NCBI GenBank assembly: GCA_016199985.1
Contig: JACQFQ010000058.1
Location: 1 to 64,000 of the forward strand
Source: Verrucomicrobiota bacterium
GTDB lineage: Bacteria > Verrucomicrobiota > Verrucomicrobiia > Limisphaerales > UBA11320
Reading direction: 5' to 3'
DNA: 64,000 nt
Shown here: in pieces, positions 59,501 to 64,000 of the stretch
How positions within the stretch are numbered: the stretch's first letter is position 1
Layout: each line of letters starts with the position of its first letter
Notes under the pieces: model-generated
What the model was told of the DNA's origin: nothing
Databases searched by the model: none
Seen by the model: only the letters and a program-made list of their open reading frames with translations
Translations under genes and position numbers: made by a program

Positions 59501-60277
59501 GCGGAGGACAACCCGGTGAACCAGCAGGTCGCGTTGAGGATGCTCAGATCGCTGGGGCTGACCGCCGAGGTCGCGGGCAATGGGCGCGAAGTGCTGGAGG
59601 CACTGCAGAGAGAGCCCTACGACCTGGTTCTTCTCGATTGTCAGATGCCGGAGATGGACGGCTACGAAACCGCGCGAAGAATCGCTGAATTGCAGGCCCA
59701 TCCCTCCTGTCCGCTGCGGTCGAAGCCTGTGCTGATCGCGGTCACGGCCAACGCCATGTCCGGGGATCGAGAGAAGTGCCTTGCGGCGGGGATGCACGAG
59801 TATCTGAGCAAGCCCATGAAGCTCATCTCGCTCTCGCAGGCGCTGGAGCGGACGCTGCCGGGGCGCGCCGCGAACGGGCCTCCGCCGGCCGAGTCGGGCG
59901 ACGCGGCTTCCGCTTCTGTCGCGGGACGGGAGGAGATGGACGTGTCGGTGCTGCAAGGCTTGCGCGAGCTGCGCGAGCCGGGTCAACCGGATCCGCTGGC
60001 CCAGCTGGTGGAATTGTTCCTCCGGGACAGCGCTCCGCGTCTCGCCGTGATCGAGGAGGGGCTTTCGACAGGCCAGGCCGCGCCGGTGATCGCGGCGGCC
60101 CATAGCCTCAAGGGAAGCGCGAGCAATTTGGGCGCGCGCCATCTCTCGTCCTTGAGCGGGTTGATCGAAAAACATTCTAAAGCGGGTGATTTAGCTGCCG
60201 CTAAGACTGTACTGGAACCCCTGGAGCGGGAGTTCGAGAGGGTGAGACAGTTTTTGCGGATGGAAGTGCAACGCTAA
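56573..60277 (+). CDS. hybrid sensor histidine kinase: GAF-PAS3-HisKA-HATPase-REC2-HPt
   Basis: 1234 residues, GTG start. GAF at about 15-165; PAS domains at about 180-300, 315-430 and 440-560; HisKA with His586 (NMSHEFRTPLN); HATPase_c with N-box LLSNAIKF, DTGIGI and GGTGLGLT (about 690-805). Receiver 1 at about 830-945 is degenerate: Asn877 stands where Asp is expected (LVNTEMPEMDG). Receiver 2 at about 970-1095 is intact (AEDNPVN, Asp1022 in LLDCQMPEMDG). HPt is at about 1130-1234, with His1177 in AAHSLKGSASNLG. No membrane helix, so a cytoplasmic sensor. It leads a set of three signalling genes. Confidence 0.93.
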   Translation: MSLGSRSSGEEKRLTALRRYGILDTLPEVAFDELGRLAMQAAGAPMAIISFVDEDRVWFKSRLHFGPADMDRSLSFCEVVVERGDLVEVPDTARDPRFRGLPLVLGEPHVRAYYGAPIITMDAQTIGTLAILFHEPVALAAQQLETLRIVARQVMTHLELRRHLVQLSRIFEDQRRAEDALRTTEAFFQALVESLPQRIIRKDTEGRFTFASRNFCAELRRPLEEIRGRTDYDFFPAELARKYHDDDQRVMAARAPFETVEEHLRPDGSKGFVQVVKTPLVDPRGHVVGVQGIFWDVTEQRQTEQALAHERDLLRALLDHIPDRIFFKDSQSRFIRCSASMFSSLGFKHPDEVIGKTDFDYYPRELAGPYFAEEQSIIETGQPLINKVQRHGNSEDDEAWSSVTKVPIYNHRGLITGIVGLSRDITKLKQADRPLRQAEEKYRNIVENSVEGIFQTTPEGKYLSANRALAEMYGYSSAETLVGAMTDIQHQLYVDPNRREEFSRLMRENGEVKGFESQIRKRTGEVIWISESARSVCDARGVLQYYEGSVEDITARKLAEQAREAATQEALESARVKAQFLANMSHEFRTPLNAIIGNASVLLAGRLGAEQRELLEPICDSAEALNRLINDILDFSKIEAGKLVLEQIDFDLRDAVEGTAEMLAQAARSQGDELVCRIDSRVPGLLRGDPVRVRQVLMNLLSNAIKFTKRGEVALLVDRLDSGGSRARLRFEVCDTGIGIADSAKSIIFHSFTQADGSTTRKFGGTGLGLTISKEIVELMGGRIGFESAVGSGSTFWFEADFDTPVSPAGPGIAPHPALAGRRALIVESQARAAEALVHYAKALGVEATLASSAESARARLLEATADGVAFDWMLVNTEMPEMDGVAFLQSVRKSPPLEGAKSVAVSSWGSRLDPAAMRAQGVAACLVKPIKARRFAEVLEAALKSDPGLMGGRAGDLADQAFVPPVFPSTTRILLAEDNPVNQQVALRMLRSLGLTAEVAGNGREVLEALQREPYDLVLLDCQMPEMDGYETARRIAELQAHPSCPLRSKPVLIAVTANAMSGDREKCLAAGMHEYLSKPMKLISLSQALERTLPGRAANGPPPAESGDAASASVAGREEMDVSVLQGLRELREPGQPDPLAQLVELFLRDSAPRLAVIEEGLSTGQAAPVIAAAHSLKGSASNLGARHLSSLSGLIEKHSKAGDLAAAKTVLEPLEREFERVRQFLRMEVQR

Positions 60278-60289
60278 TCACACTGCGAA

Positions 60290-62773
60290 ATGGATTCGTC
60301 ACTGAGGGCCGAGAATCGGCCGCACAAGATTCTTCTCGTTGAAGACGAGCCGATGTGGAGGGATATCCTCCAGACCGGTCTTCGGGACCCGCATGTCTCG
60401 CTGGAGTTCGCGGCAACCGCCCGAGAGGCCTTGGATCACGCTGAGCGGGAGGCCTTCGACTTGGTGATCCTGGACCTCGGCCTGCCGGACCTCGACGGTT
60501 TTGAGCTCTTGCGCAAGCTGAAGCTGGTTCTTCCGACGCCTCACACGCCGGTTCTCGTCCTCAGCGCCTGGAAGGAACTCAGTCACAAGCTGCGGGGCTT
60601 CGAGTTCGGCATTGCGGATTACATCACCAAGCCCATTGAACTCGGCGAGCTTCGCGCGAGGGTTCATGGGATATTGAAGGCGAAGAAACGCCTCGATGTG
60701 CTCATGGACCTCAACCGGAGGCTGGAGGGCGCCCGCGAGGAGGCCGAGGCCGTCGCCCGCGCCAAAGCGGATTTCCTGGCGAACATGAGCCATGAGATTC
60801 GAACTCCGATGAACGGGGTCATCGCCATGGCCGAGATCGTTCTTCAGACCTCCCTCACGCCGGAGCAGCGGGACTGCCTGGAAACCATCCGAGGCTCGGG
60901 CGAGACCCTTCTGGCAATCCTCAACGACATTCTGAACCTGTCGAAGATCGAGTCGGGAAAGCTGGAGCTCGAGCGCCAGCCCTTCCAGGTCCAGGAATGC
61001 GTCGAGGAGGCGGTCGACGTTCTGGCAATTCAGGCGGCCAAGAAACATCTCGACCTCAACTGCATCGTCGAGGAGCAGCGGCTGCCCGCCCTGAAGGGCG
61101 ACTCGCTGCGGCTGCGACAAGTCATCACCAATCTGGTCGGCAACGCCGTCAAGTTCACGGACAAGGGCGAGGTGAGCGTGGAGGTCAAGGCACTGCGGCC
61201 CGATCCCTCGGAGAAGAAATGGGAGCTCCACTTTCTCATTCGCGACACAGGCCCGGGCATTCCCGAGGACAAGCTCGGCTTGCTCTTCCAAAATTTCACC
61301 CAGACCGACACCACGATCTCGCGAAGATTTGGCGGCACTGGACTGGGGCTGGCGATCTGCAAGGGATTGGTCGAGCTGATGGGCGGACTGATCTGGGTCG
61401 AAAGCGCTGTCGGAAAAGGTTCAGTCTTCCAGTTCAAGCTGACCCTGGACGAGGCGGAGGTCGCGCTCGCTCCGCCCAAGCCCGCGCCCGAGGTCCTGGT
61501 GGGGAAACGGGTCCTGATTGTGGATGACAACGAGACCAATCGCCGCATTCTGACCCTTCTCGCCAATCGGTGGGGGATGCAACCGGTCACAGCGTCCCGG
61601 CCCAGCGAGGCTTTGTCCATGCTTCACTCGTCCCAGCCGTTCCATGTCGCCATCCTCGACATGCTGATGCCGGAGATGGACGGCATGAAGCTGGCGGAGG
61701 AGGTTCGCCGGATTGACGCGCGCCGGCTGTTGCCCCTCATTCTGCTGACGTCCATCGGGCCTCGCGATGACCTCATCGCTGGCGCGGGCCGCTTGTTCCA
61801 TGGGAGCCTGACCAAGCCCGTGAAGCCCATGCAGCTCGAGGAGGCGCTCTCCCGCGTTTGCGCCCCCGTGCCCGCCTTGTTGCCCCGCGTGCCTGTTTCC
61901 TCGTTGCCCTCGGCGCCTTCGATGGACGTCAGTCTCGCCAGCCGGTACCCGTTCAAGGTTCTCGTGGTGGACGACAATCTGATCAACCTCAAGGTCGCGG
62001 TCCGCCTGCTGGCGCAAATGGGCTATCAGGCCGAGATCGCGAACAATGGGGAGGAAGCCATCGCCGCCCTGACTCAGAAGCCGTATGACCTGGTTTTCAT
62101 GGATCTGCAGATGCCGAAGTTGGATGGGCTCGAGGCCACGCGGCGCATCCGAGCCCGGCAATGCTCGGAGCCGAAGGACGCCGCGTTCGCGCGAAACATC
62201 GTGATCCTGGCGATGACCGCGAACGCGATGCCGGGCGATCGCGAGAAGTGCCTGAACGCCGGGATGGACGACTATATTCCGAAGCCAGTCCAGCCCCAGA
62301 AAATCCAGGCGATGATCGAGCTGTTCGGAGGGCATGTCTTTCCGACCCCCGCGGCCCCCGTGGCGGTCTCCGCGCCTGCGTCCGGGGCGACGCCCAGAGC
62401 TTCCGCGGCTCCCGCGGCTCCCGTCGCTCCGCCTGTCAACCTGGAGCGCCTGATTGACTTTGCGGCCGGCGATCCTCAGCAGCTGGACGAGTTGATTTCG
62501 ATCTACGTGACTCAGACGACCCTGAACCTGGAGACGCTCAGAGCGGCGCTGACCGGGGGGCAGGCGGACGAATCGGTTCGCGTCTCGCACTCCGCCGCGG
62601 GCGCCAGCGCCACGTGCGGCATGGAAGCCATGGCCGCGCCGTTCAAGGAGATCGAGCGCCTCTCCGGCATAGGGAGGCTGGCGGAGGCCTTGCGGATGTT
62701 TCCCACGCTGGAGAAAGAGTTCGATCGCACCAAGAATTTCCTGACTGAGCAGCGTTCGAAGTTGGCAGCTTGA
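60290..62773 (+). CDS. hybrid histidine kinase: REC-HisKA-HATPase-REC-REC-HPt
   Basis: 827 residues. Receiver 1 at about 14-130 with Asp62 (VILDLGLPDLDG); HisKA with His168 (NMSHEIRTPMN); HATPase_c (N-box NLVGNAVKF, DTGPGIPE, GGTGLGLAIC). Two receivers follow: about 405-525 with Asp457 (ILDMLMPEMDG) and about 550-670 with Asp605 (VFMDLQMPKLDG). The C-terminal HPt region (about 705-827) has His767 in VSHSAAGASATCG, but the usual K-G after the His is A-G. No sensor domain or membrane helix: the input is probably the N-terminal receiver, fed by the upstream kinase 12 bases before. Confidence 0.93.
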   Translation: MDSSLRAENRPHKILLVEDEPMWRDILQTGLRDPHVSLEFAATAREALDHAEREAFDLVILDLGLPDLDGFELLRKLKLVLPTPHTPVLVLSAWKELSHKLRGFEFGIADYITKPIELGELRARVHGILKAKKRLDVLMDLNRRLEGAREEAEAVARAKADFLANMSHEIRTPMNGVIAMAEIVLQTSLTPEQRDCLETIRGSGETLLAILNDILNLSKIESGKLELERQPFQVQECVEEAVDVLAIQAAKKHLDLNCIVEEQRLPALKGDSLRLRQVITNLVGNAVKFTDKGEVSVEVKALRPDPSEKKWELHFLIRDTGPGIPEDKLGLLFQNFTQTDTTISRRFGGTGLGLAICKGLVELMGGLIWVESAVGKGSVFQFKLTLDEAEVALAPPKPAPEVLVGKRVLIVDDNETNRRILTLLANRWGMQPVTASRPSEALSMLHSSQPFHVAILDMLMPEMDGMKLAEEVRRIDARRLLPLILLTSIGPRDDLIAGAGRLFHGSLTKPVKPMQLEEALSRVCAPVPALLPRVPVSSLPSAPSMDVSLASRYPFKVLVVDDNLINLKVAVRLLAQMGYQAEIANNGEEAIAALTQKPYDLVFMDLQMPKLDGLEATRRIRARQCSEPKDAAFARNIVILAMTANAMPGDREKCLNAGMDDYIPKPVQPQKIQAMIELFGGHVFPTPAAPVAVSAPASGATPRASAAPAAPVAPPVNLERLIDFAAGDPQQLDELISIYVTQTTLNLETLRAALTGGQADESVRVSHSAAGASATCGMEAMAAPFKEIERLSGIGRLAEALRMFPTLEKEFDRTKNFLTEQRSKLAA

Positions 62774-62785
62774 GCCGAGCCCTCT

Positions 62786-64000
62786 ATGAAGAAGGTGTTG
62801 ATAATTGAAGACGACGTCATCGTGGCGACGGTCTATCGGAATCTTCTGAACAACCGCGGATACGAGGCGGTGGTCGAGACGACCGGCCAGACCGGGCTGG
62901 CGCGGATGAAACAATGGAAGCCTGACGCCGTGCTGCTGGACATCATGCTGCCCGGCTTCAACGGCGTGGAAGTGTTGAAGAAGATTCGCGGCGAGGCGGA
63001 GTTCGCGTCGGTGCCCGTCCTGGTGTTCACCAACGCCTATGTCCCGAACATGGTCGACATGGCCAAGATCTCCGGCGCCAACCACGTCTTCAGCAAGTCG
63101 ACGCTGACCTCGCGCCAGCTGCTTGAGGCCCTGGCTCAGTCTATTCCTGGCGCTCCGCAGGTGGTTCACACCGCCCTGTTCACAAAGATCGCCCTGGGGG
63201 CGTCGCCGGGCGGCCCTCTGCCCCCCGCGCCAGGATCCGGCGCGGCGACGGATCTTCAACAAAGCGCGGGCGTGAGCTTTCCCATTCCTCCTCCAGGCGC
63301 CTCGCCAGCCACCGAGTTCTATCGAAAGCCGGCCGAACCTCGGCCGTTTCCGACGGATGGGCCGCAGGTTGTCGAGCTCGCCTCCGTGGCGGCTCCGCCT
63401 CCGGCCGGAGGGCCTTCTTCCGCCGATCTGCGCTCGGAGTTCCTGCAGACGGTCAACGCGACGCTCACACAGGTTCGCCACAATCTTTTGGAGCTCTCCA
63501 AGGCCTCGAACGAACAGGGACATGCGGGGATGCTTGGGGAGTTGCACAAGCAGATCCGGTCGCTCGGCGGTAACGCGGGCTTCGCCGGGTTCCAGCCTGC
63601 CGCGGATCTCTGTTCGGCTTTCGAGATCCTCCTCAAGGAACTCGCCGAGAAGCCCAAGAACTACAATCCTTCGCTGCAGCGCACCGTCGCGAACACGGTG
63701 GATGTGCTGACGGATCTTCTCGTTCGGCGGCTTGAGGGGAATCTGCTCGAAGACCCTGTCCCCAGCATTCTGGTGGTGGATGACGAAGTGCTGTCGCGTC
63801 GTGCCGTCACCTTTGCCCTGGAGAAGGCCCGGTTGAAAGCGACGGAGCTTTCGGATTCTCGCGAGGCGTTGAGCCTGGCGTCGAAACAGCCGTTTGATCT
63901 GATCTTCCTCGATGTGCAGATGCCGGAGATCAACGGGTTCGACCTTTGCGCGCAGATTCGCGCCCAGGTGGTCAATCAGAAGACGCCCGTCATTTTCGTG
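62786..64000 (+). CDS. receiver-pseudoHPt-receiver response regulator, cut by window end
   Basis: 405 codons in frame to the window end, no stop. Receiver 1 at 1-120 with acidic pair LIIEDDV, phospho-acceptor Asp52 (AVLLDIMLPG) and Thr-Lys pattern; a Pro/Ala-rich linker (about 125-215); a helical HPt-like bundle at about 216-325, whose core reads LHKQIRSLGGNAGFAGF, with Arg-Ser-Leu-Gly-Gly where an active HPt has His-x-Leu-Lys-Gly. Receiver 2 begins at about 335 with Asp376 (FLDVQMPEING). A further output domain may follow outside the window. It starts 12 bases after the second kinase, likely the third gene of one operon. Confidence 0.9.
   Translation, partial: MKKVLIIEDDVIVATVYRNLLNNRGYEAVVETTGQTGLARMKQWKPDAVLLDIMLPGFNGVEVLKKIRGEAEFASVPVLVFTNAYVPNMVDMAKISGANHVFSKSTLTSRQLLEALAQSIPGAPQVVHTALFTKIALGASPGGPLPPAPGSGAATDLQQSAGVSFPIPPPGASPATEFYRKPAEPRPFPTDGPQVVELASVAAPPPAGGPSSADLRSEFLQTVNATLTQVRHNLLELSKASNEQGHAGMLGELHKQIRSLGGNAGFAGFQPAADLCSAFEILLKELAEKPKNYNPSLQRTVANTVDVLTDLLVRRLEGNLLEDPVPSILVVDDEVLSRRAVTFALEKARLKATELSDSREALSLASKQPFDLIFLDVQMPEINGFDLCAQIRAQVVNQKTPVIFV

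Noticed and set aside
61421..63547. Long antisense open frame across the second kinase and the receiver protein
   Set aside because: Low-complexity Arg/Gly/Gln/His composition, no start signal, and both plus-strand genes are certain by domain content.
1..64000. CRISPR array, tRNA, rRNA or intact insertion sequence
   Set aside because: No regularly spaced direct repeats, clover-leaf signatures, rRNA-like stretches or transposase domains with terminal repeats were seen; short RNAs could be missed by eye.

Overview
The window is a high-GC bacterial chromosome segment that most resembles Verrucomicrobiota, probably the Pedosphaera/Limisphaera side. That reading is inferred from several things together: pseudopilin-type proteins, a PEP-CTERM anchored protein, Tat-exported Gfo/Idh/MocA and sugar-isomerase proteins, large FG-GAP secreted proteins, a GYF-fused PrsW protease and a probable PPi-type PEP carboxykinase. 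No rRNA, tRNA, CRISPR array, intact insertion sequence or phage was seen.

Region by region. Positions 1-1325 are gene-poor, with one truncated C-terminus and two doubtful small genes. Positions 1326-18856 hold mostly housekeeping genes on the minus strand: a secreted alpha/beta hydrolase, a subclass B3-type metallo-beta-lactamase (plus strand), a GYD-domain protein (plus strand), a two-domain CbiX-like chelatase overlapping an AIM24-family gene, purL followed at once by purU, a 1151-residue probable PPi-dependent PEPCK, a ComEC homologue whose C-terminal beta-lactamase-like domain has lost its metal motif, and a VanZ-family protein. Positions 18899-34182 hold a secreted unknown, pdxJ, a LarA-type racemase, two Tat-exported sugar-metabolism proteins, a 1251-residue FG-GAP/lamin-tail protein, and then a minus-strand block of surface and secretion proteins (PrsW with GYF, a PQQ-like propeller, a pseudopilin, two related secreted proteins).

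Positions 34482-52938 form one plus-strand heavy-metal resistance island of about 18.5 kb. It has two RND efflux systems: a CzcA type with an unusually short adaptor, and a CusA type with a doubled heavy-metal-binding domain on the adaptor and an extra periplasmic domain fused to the pump. Between them lie a CnrX-like metal sensor, a small membrane protein that may be the anti-sigma factor, a DMT permease with a 23-histidine tail, a bilobed aspartic-protease-like protein, a DUF3347 protein and several tiny secreted Cys-rich or charged proteins. An ECF sigma factor gene closes the island, overlapping the last pump gene. Many genes overlap by 4 bases, so the two ends of the island behave like tight operons. 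The working model is sensing by the CnrX/anti-sigma pair, sigma-dependent expression, periplasmic capture by the small proteins and adaptors, and export across both membranes.

Positions 53249-56341 carry an aminotransferase overlapping a DUF5069-like gene, and a convergent mono-haem exported protein. Positions 56573-64000 hold three consecutive signalling genes: two multi-domain hybrid histidine kinases and a REC-(degenerate HPt)-REC protein cut off by the window end. They look like one phosphorelay with several degenerate relay sites.
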